A stretch of 64,000 nucleotides of DNA from Stentor coeruleus (GCA_001970955.1 MPUH01000016.1:103597-167596); one strand, 5' to 3'; shown: positions 10,350 through 20,359, counted from the stretch's first letter. Notes: generated by a model not told the origin, from the sequence alone. A program made the numbers and translations.

Positions 10350-10506
10350 AAATTAAGAACCCATAAAACTCCATAAATAATCTCCATAAAATATTCTATT
10401 TACTTCCAAAACTATTANCAAAACTGTCATATTTATTTAAATTAAGAACCCATAAAACTCCATAAATAATCTCCATAAAATATTCTATTTACTTCCAAAA
10501 CTATTA
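10350..10506. repeat. perfect 68-bp direct repeat around an undetermined base
   Basis: Bases 10350-10417 and 10439-10506 are identical (68 bp, beginning AAATTAAGAACCC and ending AAAACTATTA). They are separated by 21 bases that begin with the only N of the window (10418). An exact repeat meeting at an N is what a mis-joined contig overlap produces, so the true genome probably has one copy. It lies in the divergent promoter between the channel and kinesin genes and includes the alternative upstream ATG of the channel. Confidence 0.9.
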
Positions 10507-10607
10507 CAAATCTCACTCCTCCACAAAAACAAAAATCTTCTCCCAAATCCTCAAATTCCTCTTCTTATTTCTACTTCCTCCCATTTCAAAAATTCTCGTT
10601 TTAATAA

Positions 10608-12806
10608 ATGACTGAAGACTCAAGCGGAGAAATCCTAGTCGTCTGTCGATTCCGTCCTTTGAACACTAAAGAAATAGAAATATCACAAGCAATCTGTGTA
10701 GACTTCCCATCCGGTGACAAATCTGTATCCGTCCCACAAGATGGTCTTAGCCCTTTAGTTTTTCATCTTGATCATGTTTTCAAGCCTACATGCACACAAG
10801 CCCAAGTTTATAACACAGCAGCAAAAACTATAGTCGAATCTGTTCTTCAAGGTTATAATGGTACAGTTCTAGCTTATGGGCAAACATCATCTGGAAAAAC
10901 ATTTACAATGACAGGTGCAAGTTTAGACAATCTTGAACTTATGGGTATCATCCCAAGAATGGTATGTAATGTTTTTGACTTTATAGCAACAGCTGATGAA
11001 AGCTTAGAATTTACAGTAAAAGTAAGCTACTGTGAAATTTATATGGAAAAAATCAAAGATCTTATTGACCCATCAAGAAAAAACTTAAAAGTTCATGAAG
11101 ATAAGCTTAAAGGGGTGTATATTGGGGATTTATCTGAGAGTTATGTAAGTTGTGATTCTGAAGTATATGATTTAATGAAATTTGGTAATGAAAATAGAGA
11201 AGTTGGGTATACTGATATGAATGCTGGGAGTAGTCGATCTCATGCGATATTTATTGTGTCGATATTTCAGACTAATACTAAAAATTTAAGTTCAAAAGTT
11301 GGAAAACTTTATCTTGTTGATTTGGCTGGGTCAGAAAAGGTAGGTAAAACTGGAGCTTCAGGTAAAAGACTTGAAGAAGCTAAGACTATTAATAAGTCTT
11401 TAACTGTTTTAGGACAAGTTATTAATAACTTGACTGATGGTAAATCTACACATATTCCATATAGAGATTCTAAACTTACTAGAGTCCTTCAAGACTCTTT
11501 AGGAGGTAATTCAAAGACATCTTTGATTATAACATGTTCACCTTCTATTTATAATTTAGAAGAAACTATAGGTACTTTAAGGTTTGGTATAAGAGCAAAA
11601 TCAATTAAAAATAAACCAAAAGTTAATAAAGAATACACAGTTGCTGAATTAAAATTATTACTTGCTAAAGCTCAAGATGATATAGAGAAAAAAAATCAGA
11701 CTATTGAAATGCTTCAAGGAGAATTGAAAAAAAATGGGGGAAAAATTATTATTGATAACCCTGAACCTGGTGAGGTTTTGGTTAGTTTTGAAGATATACA
11801 AGATGATATTGATAGTCTTAAAGAAAAACTTGAACAAGAAGGAAAGACTTGTTCGCAGTTAAGAAATGAATTACTTCAGCAAGAAACTATTAATCAGGAA
11901 ATAATATTAGACAACTCATCTATGATGGAAGAATTAAAATCATGTCATGAAGAAATTTTAACATTAAAAGCTGAGATTTCTGATAAATACGAGAATATTG
12001 AGGAACTAAAAAATACAAAAGAACTTTATGAATTGCAAATAAAAGAAATGAATATAAGCATAGCAAAACTTGAAAAGGTTGTTAATGATCAAGAAGAAGA
12101 AATTATTATATTAAAATCACAAAATATTAAAACAAATGAACAAATTGTGTATAATGAAGATCATCTTAGTGGAATTAAAGAGGACCTCACATCAGAAAAA
12201 GAAAAAAATTTGTCTTTAGCCAAACAAATAAAACTTCTCCATGAAAATATTCAAGAACTCAGTAATAAAAATGTTATCGATATCGATAAACTCAAAAGTA
12301 ATATCTTACAAGAAATGGAATTAAAAGCTCAAACTAAATGGAAACAAGAAATGGATATTATAAGTAATGATTTACAAAATAGGATTAAAAAAGTAATTGA
12401 GCTTGAACTTGCTTTAGATGATGCTAAAGAGAATTATAGGATTCTTGAACAAAGATTATCTCAAAGTGATAAGATTATTATAAAAAGAAATGATTTATTA
12501 GAGAAAAATATTGAATATATAACGAAATTGTATTATGAATTACTTAGTGAAAAAGGGAATTTGTCTGTGCAAAATCAAGTGTTGACTAGTAAAATTACTC
12601 GGCTTACTGAAAAAGTTGTGTTTCTTGAAGAGCAATTGAAACAAAAGGAGATGAATAAATTTGTTGAGGAAAGAAGTTTTATTGATGAAAATGGGAAGTT
12701 AAATAATAGTAGAGCTTCTAGGGCATCTCGGACTTCGCAAATTTCTGGGAATATACGCAAACCACTTAAAGGTGGGACTAGAGTGGTTTATAATTTTGCA
12801 AATTGA
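10608..12806 (+). CDS. kinesin-1 (conventional kinesin) heavy chain-like motor
   Basis: 732 aa with an N-terminal motor. It starts with a VVCRFRPLN strand and has the P-loop GQTSSGKT (about residues 91-98), switch I NAGSSRSH, switch II LVDLAGSEKVGKTGA (about 237), the INKSLTVLGQVI helix, and the neck entry GIRAKSIKNKPKVN. That neck entry and the P-loop sequence GQTSSGKT are characteristic of kinesin-1. The rest (345-700) is a discontinuous coiled-coil stalk with a short basic tail. At 732 aa it is shorter than animal KHC (about 960), and I see no clear IAK tail motif. Plus-end-directed cargo transport on microtubules is the family role. The stop is TGA, one of the sites showing that UGA ends genes here. 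Confidence 0.93.
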   Translation: MTEDSSGEILVVCRFRPLNTKEIEISQAICVDFPSGDKSVSVPQDGLSPLVFHLDHVFKPTCTQAQVYNTAAKTIVESVLQGYNGTVLAYGQTSSGKTFTMTGASLDNLELMGIIPRMVCNVFDFIATADESLEFTVKVSYCEIYMEKIKDLIDPSRKNLKVHEDKLKGVYIGDLSESYVSCDSEVYDLMKFGNENREVGYTDMNAGSSRSHAIFIVSIFQTNTKNLSSKVGKLYLVDLAGSEKVGKTGASGKRLEEAKTINKSLTVLGQVINNLTDGKSTHIPYRDSKLTRVLQDSLGGNSKTSLIITCSPSIYNLEETIGTLRFGIRAKSIKNKPKVNKEYTVAELKLLLAKAQDDIEKKNQTIEMLQGELKKNGGKIIIDNPEPGEVLVSFEDIQDDIDSLKEKLEQEGKTCSQLRNELLQQETINQEIILDNSSMMEELKSCHEEILTLKAEISDKYENIEELKNTKELYELQIKEMNISIAKLEKVVNDQEEEIIILKSQNIKTNEQIVYNEDHLSGIKEDLTSEKEKNLSLAKQIKLLHENIQELSNKNVIDIDKLKSNILQEMELKAQTKWKQEMDIISNDLQNRIKKVIELELALDDAKENYRILEQRLSQSDKIIIKRNDLLEKNIEYITKLYYELLSEKGNLSVQNQVLTSKITRLTEKVVFLEEQLKQKEMNKFVEERSFIDENGKLNNSRASRASRTSQISGNIRKPLKGGTRVVYNFAN

Positions 12807-12928
12807 TTTTAAATAATTACTAAATTTTATAAAGTTTTTTAAATTACCCGGTATAATTGTTAAGATAAAATAAACACTTAAGTTAGATTTGGGGTTTTTG
12901 TGGTAAAGGTATAAACTTTTAAATTAAT

Positions 12929-13507
12929 TTACTGTGTTTTGTCCTTCTTTTTTATCTTTTTTTTGATAGATTTTTTCGATTTTATCTGTTCCAGTTGATT
13001 TTTCAATTGATCAATCATCGCTTTTTGTTTTTTTCTAATATTTTCTGACCTTTTAATAGAAGTTTTAAGTCCTTTATAATCTTCTTTTAAGGCCCTAGCT
13101 TTTTCTTCAAGAGATCTTTTGAATTTTATTTGCTTTCTAAGTTTTTCATTATCTTTTATAAACCCTGCATTATTTTGTCTTAGTTTCACTAGATTTTTTG
13201 ATAGATCTTTTGAATTGTCTCTGACTTGCATTGCAGTAAGGGAATTAGACCTAATTCCAATACTACTTTCTAAGCTTTTCAATTCTTTTTCACATTTTTT
13301 TCTTGATTTTGATGAACCTTTTGAGTGATGATAAGATTCTGTATCTTTGAAAGGAGTGTCTCTTGTATTCATCCGGCATTCAAGAGTGAGAATTTTATCT
13401 TGTAAATGCTTCAGTTCAGTATTAAGAAAATCTGCATAGTTGCTTTGTTGAGAGTTTTGGCTTAAAGAAAATTTATTGTGAGAAGCTTTTTTGTCTAGTG
13501 TTTCCAT
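12929..13507 (-). CDS. small basic coiled-coil protein, unknown
   Basis: 192 aa. The N-terminal third is Ser/Asn-rich and contains a predicted helix (LKHLQDKILTLECRMNTRD). The C-terminal half (about 95-192) is a Lys/Glu/Leu-rich coiled coil ending in a strongly basic run of Lys, Ser and Ile. No domain recognised. The frame is clean and T-rich sequence lies upstream of its ATG. It is convergent with kinesin (122 bp between stops). The Lys-rich tail could bind microtubules or nucleic acid, but nothing proves either. Confidence 0.75.
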   Translation of the reverse strand: METLDKKASHNKFSLSQNSQQSNYADFLNTELKHLQDKILTLECRMNTRDTPFKDTESYHHSKGSSKSRKKCEKELKSLESSIGIRSNSLTAMQVRDNSKDLSKNLVKLRQNNAGFIKDNEKLRKQIKFKRSLEEKARALKEDYKGLKTSIKRSENIRKKQKAMIDQLKNQLEQIKSKKSIKKKIKKKDKTQ

Positions 13508-13865
13508 TTATATTCGAAAGAAACTTTTACTTCATCAAAAACTATATATTTTTTTTACCCTATTCTCACAGCTACATTTTTTACAGACCTTAGACCTAAA
13601 AACTAATTAAAGGTTAGTTTATCCTTCACTAAGCTACAAATACGCATTTAAACCGAATTTCTAACTCAAAAATATCATTTTACACTACCTTTATCCAAGC
13701 CTAACATAAAAACTAATCTTAAAATTTCTCAAATAAAATCTCCACCTTACAAATATCTAAAAAAATTCACACACCAACATCTCCTAAAGTTCTAACACCT
13801 ATCTAACTTATCCTTCTCACATAAAAACCCTTAAAGCCATTTTCTTATAGGTGAAAAATATATAA
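13508..13865. other. divergent intergenic region
   Basis: This stretch between two outward-facing genes is A/T-rich, with the pyrimidine/purine bias switching toward each start. No long frame, repeat or RNA gene is visible. It probably holds both promoters. Confidence 0.5.
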
Positions 13866-15134
13866 ATGTTCCTAATCCTCCTTCTAACAACTATCGTAAA
13901 TGGAGACTCAAGCGGAACCTTCAATATCAATGGTTTTACAGGTAATTCAGGGACTATTTCTGTTAATGTTCTAACTGGTTCTTCAATATTCTATTGGCAA
14001 TTTACAGCTCTAAACGGAAACATCGCAAGCGATACCCGTCCATTAGTTATATGGACAGGTGGTGGTCCAGGATGTAGTAGTTCATTAGGTTATCTAATGG
14101 GTGGTATTGCTCCAGTCCAAATCAATGCAACTGGTAATTTCAACAATAATCCAGCATCATGGAATACAAAAGTTCACCTTTTAGCAATAGATTTCCCTTA
14201 TGATGCAGGATACTCATATTCAAGTCAAAGTTCTGATATTAAAAATACAACATCAGATGTAGTTGCTTACCTTTATCAATTCCTCCAAGACTTATCAAAT
14301 GATTATCCAACCTGGTTCCAAAGAGATATTTATTGGTTTGGAGAAGATTATTCAGGACATTTCATTCCAGCAATAGCTTCATTGATTCTACAAAACAATC
14401 AAAATCCTAAAAACAATTTTATACCACTTAAAGGGATTTCTATTGGAGGACCATGGCTTGATGGACTTTATCAAACTCAATATTATGATATTTCTGCATA
14501 CAATCTTGGGATTATCAATGGAATACAAAAAAGTACTTTACAACAAAATGAGTATTCAATTTTAGCTATGATAGAAGCTGGGAATTATACTGATGCTTTT
14601 AATTTATGGAGATATACTTATGGGCAGTTTGAATTTATGACTGGTAATTTAAGTGTTTTTAATGTTCGGACTACAAATACTTTAAACATTACTGGGATAA
14701 CAGAGTATATGAATAATGCTAATGTTAAAAGTAAAGTTACAAATGTTCCTTCTGGGACTAAATGGACTGCATGTAATCAAAATATATATGATGGATTTGG
14801 TAATGATTATATGCAAGGTTTTGTAACTACTATGATGCCAAGTTTATTAAGTCAAATTAAAGTTATGCTAGTTCATGGAATTGATGATTTATATACTAAT
14901 TCTTTAGGTATAAATCAATGGATTGGAGCATTAAATTGGAAATATACTTCAAACTTTCTTCAGAGCAGAAGAAGTGTTTGGAACGTTCAAGGGAATCCAA
15001 CTGGTTATGTTCAAACATATAGCAATTTAACTTATGTCCAAATCTCTGCAGCTAGTCATAGTGTTGGTATTGAACAACCTTATGCTTTTAGAGATTCAGC
15101 ATTTAGATTCATATTTAATCAAGGGTGGAATTAG
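13866..15134 (+). CDS. serine carboxypeptidase (S10) homolog lacking the catalytic Ser
   Basis: 422 aa, with an N-terminal signal peptide (MFLILLLTTIVNG), so secreted or lysosomal. S10 landmarks: the oxyanion region WTGGGPGCSSS (family WLNGGPGCSS), FPYDAGYSYS (family P-x-GxGfSYs), the nucleophile elbow, an Asp region GIDDLYTN with D341 in the catalytic position, and the His region ASHSVGIEQP with H398. At the elbow the family has Gly-Glu-Ser-Tyr-Ala-Gly, but here it reads Gly-Glu-Asp161-Tyr-Ser-Gly, so the nucleophilic serine is replaced by aspartate. The Asp and His remain. The fold is therefore kept while classical peptidase activity is probably lost. It is convergent with the RRM gene (20 bp between stops). 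Sequencing error is possible, but a Ser-to-Asp change needs two bases. Confidence 0.9.
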   Translation: MFLILLLTTIVNGDSSGTFNINGFTGNSGTISVNVLTGSSIFYWQFTALNGNIASDTRPLVIWTGGGPGCSSSLGYLMGGIAPVQINATGNFNNNPASWNTKVHLLAIDFPYDAGYSYSSQSSDIKNTTSDVVAYLYQFLQDLSNDYPTWFQRDIYWFGEDYSGHFIPAIASLILQNNQNPKNNFIPLKGISIGGPWLDGLYQTQYYDISAYNLGIINGIQKSTLQQNEYSILAMIEAGNYTDAFNLWRYTYGQFEFMTGNLSVFNVRTTNTLNITGITEYMNNANVKSKVTNVPSGTKWTACNQNIYDGFGNDYMQGFVTTMMPSLLSQIKVMLVHGIDDLYTNSLGINQWIGALNWKYTSNFLQSRRSVWNVQGNPTGYVQTYSNLTYVQISAASHSVGIEQPYAFRDSAFRFIFNQGWN

Positions 15135-15154
15135 GAAAATTAGTTATTCAGTTT

Positions 15155-15868
15155 TTAGCTTTTATTTAGTTTATCTTTGTGAGTCTTTGTTTGAATATGT
15201 CTTTTCATGCTAGACTTTTGCATGGATTTCTCACATAATAAACATCTAAAAACAGATGTATCATCATTTATTGTCCCTGTAAGTAAAACAAATTTAGACC
15301 CATCTTCCATTTCTTCTATAACTTCAGGTTCTTTTGTTTCGCTTTTTGAAATGTTTTTTTCAGTAAATTCTATTGGATAAAACTCAACAGGTAAAGAATT
15401 ACGTTCTATTGAATATGAACGTTCTGATGAACTTTTTCTTGGAGACCTTCTTGGAGAACGTCTTTTAGAACTTTCTTTACTTTTTGGACAATCTCTGGCT
15501 ATATGACCAAAACCCCCACATTCATAACATTCAGGACCTTCTTTACATTCTCGTGAAATGTGACCTGGCTTACCACAATTGTAACATTTGTCTTTGTTAA
15601 CTTTATTGGCTACACGGGATTCTTTAACGTTAAAACGAGCTGATCGCTTTGACCATTCGATATTTAGAGCTAAACCCCCCATGTTTTTTCCATGAAGTTG
15701 GAGCATGGCTTCTTCACCATCACGTTCGTCTGTATATTCGATAAAAGCATATCCACCCTATATTGATTTTACTCTATGGTTTATTTTGCACTGGCCAAAC
15801 TTGTTGAACTCTTCTTCAAGATCTTTTAATGATATGTTGCGAGAGATGTTTCCTACGAAGAGACTCAT
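15155..15868 (-). CDS. RRM + CCHC zinc-knuckle RNA-binding protein (SR-like), 1 intron
   Basis: The exons are 15868-15773 and 15757-15155, joined over a 15-nt intron at 15772-15758 (GTAAAATCAATATAG), giving 237 codons less 5, that is 232 aa. Splicing falls between codons and restores one RRM: RNP2 is LFVGNI at residues 3-8 and RNP1 is GGYAFIEY right after the junction. Two CCHC knuckles follow (CYNCGKPGHISREC and CYECGGFGHIARDC), then a short Arg/Ser stretch (RRSPRRSPRKSS), an acidic linker, and a C-terminal C2H2-type finger (C-x2-C ... H-x5-H). The first three parts match RSZ/SRSF7-type splicing factors; the added C-terminal finger is unusual. A role in pre-mRNA splicing or mRNA export is inferred. 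Confidence 0.92.
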
Positions 15869-16235
15869 TTTATATGAGATATGATATTTTTCGAAATTTT
15901 AAGGAAATTTGGGTTAATGTTTTAGGATTTTTTGTAAATGAGAGGATATGATTTTGTTGAGGATTTAAAACATTGTTAGCTTTTTATAATCTAATTATTC
16001 ATAATCTAAAAACAAATGAATTATTTTAATCATGATTTCACAACTCAAACCAAACTTCAAAAAGCATGATCTTATCATTAACTCTTCAGCCCCCAAAGAT
16101 TTCTCTGTACTTAACCATAAAACAACAAATTCCATACAATATTATTTTTTTTAATACACAATAAAAAATATAAAGCAATCTAAACTTTAATCCTAAAACA
16201 AAATAAAAAACTGAACTAAATAGCTTCATACTAAT
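15869..16235. other. divergent intergenic region
   Basis: The gap between the RNA-binding gene and the NLR-like gene is very A/T-rich. I see no frame, hairpin or repeat worth naming. It presumably carries both promoters. Confidence 0.45.
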
Positions 16236-19200
16236 ATGGTGAATAACGGACGAGAATTATACACCTGGGAAGTCCCATTCAAATATCTCATCAAAATCAT
16301 CCAAGTCAACAATACTTTACATAGTCAAATCACCAGCCTCCAATCAAACAAAACCTCATCTAACCCTCTATCATTTTCTCCAAAACCCCCTTCATCATTT
16401 CTCCTATCATCAATATCCTCTCGTTTCTTCCATATAAACCCTGAAACTTTAATCTTAACATACACAAAAGGTCTTCAAGGTGGAGGTGTTTGTTGTTCTA
16501 GTAAAAAATCAATAGATGCATTATCAAATGTTCAATCAAAAACCTCAGTATCAAAAGATCCTGAAATAAAATCCCCATTATTTACCGACCCTGAGAAATT
16601 CACCCCATTAAGTTCATCAGAAAAAGCTTCTTTAAACACCCGATATGAAATGCTTCATAAAGAAAACGCGCAAAATTCTGCAGTTTTTGATAAGGAGTTT
16701 ACAGAAGCTATGTTAATTGCCATGAAAATTTCAGAACAAGTTGCTAATGCATCAGTATCATTATATGACTTAAAAATATTAAAGAGAATAGTAAAAGTTA
16801 GTAAGCCTTTTACTATAGCTTGGGAACTAGGTAAAAATTTTGCAACAGAAAATTTTCTTAATAGCTCTATGTGTATAGGACAAAGACTTAAGCTTATAAG
16901 GGTTATAAGGAAATTTATAGTCCAAGATTTTGTAGAAAATCGTGACCGGGTAACAAAAACTGAAGAAATGAGCATTTTATTCAAAATATTAAATGAAGCC
17001 TCATTAGTTTTAGAAAATCAAAATAGACTTCTTGAATTCGTCACTATTCTTGAAATCAATGCAGTGAAAATATTTGTAGAAAGGCCACGAAGTCTTGTTG
17101 ACTGGTGGGAAAGAGTAGCTTATGAATGTAAAGAGGTACTTGAGATTTCGATTAACCCACAGCAAGCTAGTGTGCCACAGAATATGAGGAAAATATGTGA
17201 TTATTTTAAGAACTCTTGGAAGAAACTCAAAGGGGGTTTTGCAGAGTTTTTCTTGTATATGGCTTTGTATGAAAAACAATCAGGGCAAAAGTATGAGAAA
17301 TCAGAATTACTTGAGGATATTATAAAAACTCAATTAATATATTTTTCAGGGAATAGCTATGAAGAACAAGGTGTTTTTTTGTCTTATGCTGAAAAATGGA
17401 TTTATTCGGGGAAAATCAGAGAAAGCTTTGTAAATGAGTTTCTTAATTCTTTTATTAATATGTGCAATGATAATAATTGGAAATTAAGGATACATAGTTG
17501 CTATTTACTAAGGATTTTACGTGGGTTTAAAAATCAGAGTATAAAGGAGAAAGCTTTTGGGATAACAGAAATGAGGCTAAAAGTGGAAAATGATGAAAAA
17601 GTTTTAGGGATTTTAAAACTTCCTACTGTGTATCCAGTGTCGAAAAAAGCTGATGTTAAAGTTAATATGGCTGATTTGTTGGATTTCAGCAAAATAGTAT
17701 CCAGAGAAGAGGAAGTGGCTCAGATTAATAGTTTTTTTAGACAAAAACCTGAAACTGGGCAACAGAAAAATATTTTTGCATTGTGTGGAGCGGTTGGTAT
17801 TGGTAAAACAGCTGTAGCCTTAAAGTATGCTAGAGAAAATGCTTTGAATTACAGTTTTATTATACAGATTAATTGTGAGAATGAAAATACTATTTTAGCT
17901 TCATATGCTGAATATTCACATACCCAAAAAATTTTAGAAAAAGACGACAAAAATGCTTTCGCCAAATTCAAAAACCATTTATTAGGTCTTACAAAATCCG
18001 GGTTAATAATCCTTGATAATGCATCAAGTTATGATTCAGTCTCAGAATACCTAGTTGATAACAAACACATAGACTTCCTAGCAACAAGTAAAAACACAAG
18101 CTGGCAGAACAAAATTATTATAAACGAGCTTTCCCTAAATTCATCAATCACTGCCTTACAAATCCGTCTAAACTCCTTCGAAGAATCCAAAGACCACAAA
18201 TTTATCTGTGAAAAAATCGGAGGTAGTCCTTTACTCATAAAAAGACTTGCTGGAGACATCTTAAATTCTAAAACCACATCCCATAAATACCAAACAGAAA
18301 ACCCTCAAAAACTTGAAAAATCCAAAACCCTAGATTTAGTTTCCAGATCTTTGATTTCTAATTTACCAAAAGAATCACTTGAACTCCTCAAAATAGTAGC
18401 TTATTGTTCACCAAGACATATCCCAGCTCGTATGATAAAAACAATCTTCTTAAAATCAAATTCCAAATCTCAATGGCTTAAAGGTAAAAGTTATCTTATA
18501 AATTATTATATAATAACTTGGGGTGGACAAACATGGTCAATTGATCAAACTACATGGGATATGTTAAAAGCTTATTCTTCAGAAGATTATAGAAATATGC
18601 TGATAAATTATATGTATGAGTTTTTTATAGTAAGTCCACATAGAGTTGATTTATTTGCAAACGTACTTCAATTACTTCCTCATGTTGAAAAAATTCTAGA
18701 CTGTCCAGCTGCTAATAGTAAAGAAGCTGAATTACAAGCTTATATAGCAAGAGCTTATGCTTTAGTTGTTAGAGATACTAAAATATCTTTAGTTTATATA
18801 GAAAAAGTAGCAGGGTCATTAGGTCCTGTTTCAAAGACAAATGAAAGAGCTTATTTCAAAGTGGGAGAAGTGTTTAGGGAAATAGGGAAATACGATCGTA
18901 GCGATGAGTTTCTTCGTAAAAGCTTGACGATATTAGAAGAGATTTCTGATGAAAAACTTCTTGCTGATGCTTATGTTGCATTAGGATTACTTTATAAACT
19001 TCAAATATTATATGAAAAAAGTAAAGAGTGGTTTTTTAAAGCATTAGAAATCCAAGAAAGAACTTTATCGCCTATGCACCCTGACCTAGCTTTTACATAT
19101 AATTATTTAGGGATGATATTCAAAGATCTTGGGAAATATGATCAAAGTGAAGATTTTCTATTAAAAGCTCTGAAAATACAAGAATATATTTATCAACCAA

Positions 19201-19553
19201 ACGACCCTGCTTTAGCTTATATTTATAATTATTTAGGAAGTATGTATAGAAGTCGTGGTAAATTAGAACAAAGCGAATACTATCTTTTAAAATGTTTGAA
19301 AATACAAGAACATATTTTAGATGCTTATCATCCAGCATTAGCAGTTACTTATAATGTTCTTGGGAAACTATATACTGACCTTAAAAAATGGGATAAAGGT
19401 GAAGAGTTTTATTTAAAATGTTTAAACGTTAGAGAAAGTTCATTAGAATCTAGACATGCTCATTTAGTTGTAACCTATCAGAACATCGCGATATTTTATC
19501 AGAAAATGGGAGATACAGAAAAGTATGAGTTTTATAAAAGTAAAGCTTGTTAG
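16236..19553 (+). CDS. NLR-like STAND NTPase with C-terminal TPR repeats
   Basis: 1105 aa in one open frame. Residues 1-135 are Ser/Pro-rich and include a GGGVCCSSKKS patch. Residues 140-470 are helical and unrecognised. Residues 480-760 form an NB-ARC/STAND-type NTPase with the P-loop GAVGIGKTAVALKYA at about 518-530, a Walker B-like SGLIILDNAS at about 588, and a GGSPLLIKRLAGDI segment matching the GxP/GLPLA motif of NB-ARC proteins. Residues 865-1105 hold at least five kinesin-light-chain-type TPRs of about 42 residues (repeats of YNYLGxxYxxxGKxxxSExxLLKxLKIQE). This N-terminal domain / NTPase / repeat layout is that of NLR and fungal STAND sensors. Target and output are unknown, and no TIR, CARD or death fold is visible. 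Confidence 0.85.
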   Translation: MVNNGRELYTWEVPFKYLIKIIQVNNTLHSQITSLQSNKTSSNPLSFSPKPPSSFLLSSISSRFFHINPETLILTYTKGLQGGGVCCSSKKSIDALSNVQSKTSVSKDPEIKSPLFTDPEKFTPLSSSEKASLNTRYEMLHKENAQNSAVFDKEFTEAMLIAMKISEQVANASVSLYDLKILKRIVKVSKPFTIAWELGKNFATENFLNSSMCIGQRLKLIRVIRKFIVQDFVENRDRVTKTEEMSILFKILNEASLVLENQNRLLEFVTILEINAVKIFVERPRSLVDWWERVAYECKEVLEISINPQQASVPQNMRKICDYFKNSWKKLKGGFAEFFLYMALYEKQSGQKYEKSELLEDIIKTQLIYFSGNSYEEQGVFLSYAEKWIYSGKIRESFVNEFLNSFINMCNDNNWKLRIHSCYLLRILRGFKNQSIKEKAFGITEMRLKVENDEKVLGILKLPTVYPVSKKADVKVNMADLLDFSKIVSREEEVAQINSFFRQKPETGQQKNIFALCGAVGIGKTAVALKYARENALNYSFIIQINCENENTILASYAEYSHTQKILEKDDKNAFAKFKNHLLGLTKSGLIILDNASSYDSVSEYLVDNKHIDFLATSKNTSWQNKIIINELSLNSSITALQIRLNSFEESKDHKFICEKIGGSPLLIKRLAGDILNSKTTSHKYQTENPQKLEKSKTLDLVSRSLISNLPKESLELLKIVAYCSPRHIPARMIKTIFLKSNSKSQWLKGKSYLINYYIITWGGQTWSIDQTTWDMLKAYSSEDYRNMLINYMYEFFIVSPHRVDLFANVLQLLPHVEKILDCPAANSKEAELQAYIARAYALVVRDTKISLVYIEKVAGSLGPVSKTNERAYFKVGEVFREIGKYDRSDEFLRKSLTILEEISDEKLLADAYVALGLLYKLQILYEKSKEWFFKALEIQERTLSPMHPDLAFTYNYLGMIFKDLGKYDQSEDFLLKALKIQEYIYQPNDPALAYIYNYLGSMYRSRGKLEQSEYYLLKCLKIQEHILDAYHPALAVTYNVLGKLYTDLKKWDKGEEFYLKCLNVRESSLESRHAHLVVTYQNIAIFYQKMGDTEKYEFYKSKAC

Positions 19554-19663
19554 GTTAGTTTAAACCCTAAGTCTTTATAGAACTCAATTTTTTTAATACA
19601 ATTTTTTCATCATAAGTTTAATTTTATACGTTATTCAATAAGAAACATGTTTGTTATTTAAAT

Positions 19664-20167
19664 ATGCTGTCACTACAGAGAACTTTTGCAGGAAAGACTT
19701 CTCACTATTCTCCAGATGGATATGGTAGAGATTGGTATATTCTTCATGATAATGGAGGTGTATACAAAAAAGCTTGTGTAACTGGTTTTGGGAAAGAAAA
19801 AAAACAAGTTGCTAGAGAATATTCACCCCCACAGCCACGTATGGATGCTAAATTCATAAGATATTCTTCAGATGGTAGTGGTAGAGATGCTTATATAAAC
19901 TGTAATAGTGGTGGATTAATATCCCCATATAAATCAAAACCATTCAGGACAACATTGAGAGAATGGTCACCAATCAAGCTTATTGATACTTCTGATATGT
20001 TTTATAGAAGTCAACAGATGTGGATGAAGAGAAGGGCTAGAAAAAATTCAGCTCAAGGAGAATTATCAAGTCGGCTTAGTGTGCCGAAAAGACGTGAAGT
20101 CATTTCGCCTGTTAAAACTAGTTCAACTAGTAAAAGAGTCCCTTACCCCAAAACTGCAGCGGAATAA
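19664..20167 (+). CDS. small protein with two DGxGRDxYI repeats
   Basis: 167 aa. Two related units of about 20 residues, near positions 14-33 and 65-83, share Tyr-Ser-x-Asp-Gly-x-Gly-Arg-Asp-x-Tyr-Ile followed by a Gly-Gly. Each is preceded by an aromatic/His pair and followed by a basic segment with REYSP or REWSP. The C-terminal third is basic and Ser/Pro-rich. I do not recognise the family by name. Such short Gly-Arg-Asp-Tyr units resemble those of small axonemal or cortical proteins of protists, but this is only an impression. A clean frame, Met start and normal composition support a real gene. Confidence 0.75.
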   Translation: MLSLQRTFAGKTSHYSPDGYGRDWYILHDNGGVYKKACVTGFGKEKKQVAREYSPPQPRMDAKFIRYSSDGSGRDAYINCNSGGLISPYKSKPFRTTLREWSPIKLIDTSDMFYRSQQMWMKRRARKNSAQGELSSRLSVPKRREVISPVKTSSTSKRVPYPKTAAE

Positions 20168-20359
20168 GATGATTTGTCGTGAATAATCACATTAATTAGA
20201 ATAGTTAGACTAAGTTTTTAATTGAACAAACTACTTTTTTTAATTACAGTTAATATAAAGATTTTTATAATCTTAATGTTTATAATCATAAATAAAGTAT
20301 TTTTTAAGCCTTAAAGATAAAGTAGTATATATAATCTATCTATTTATCTTAAAAACAGT

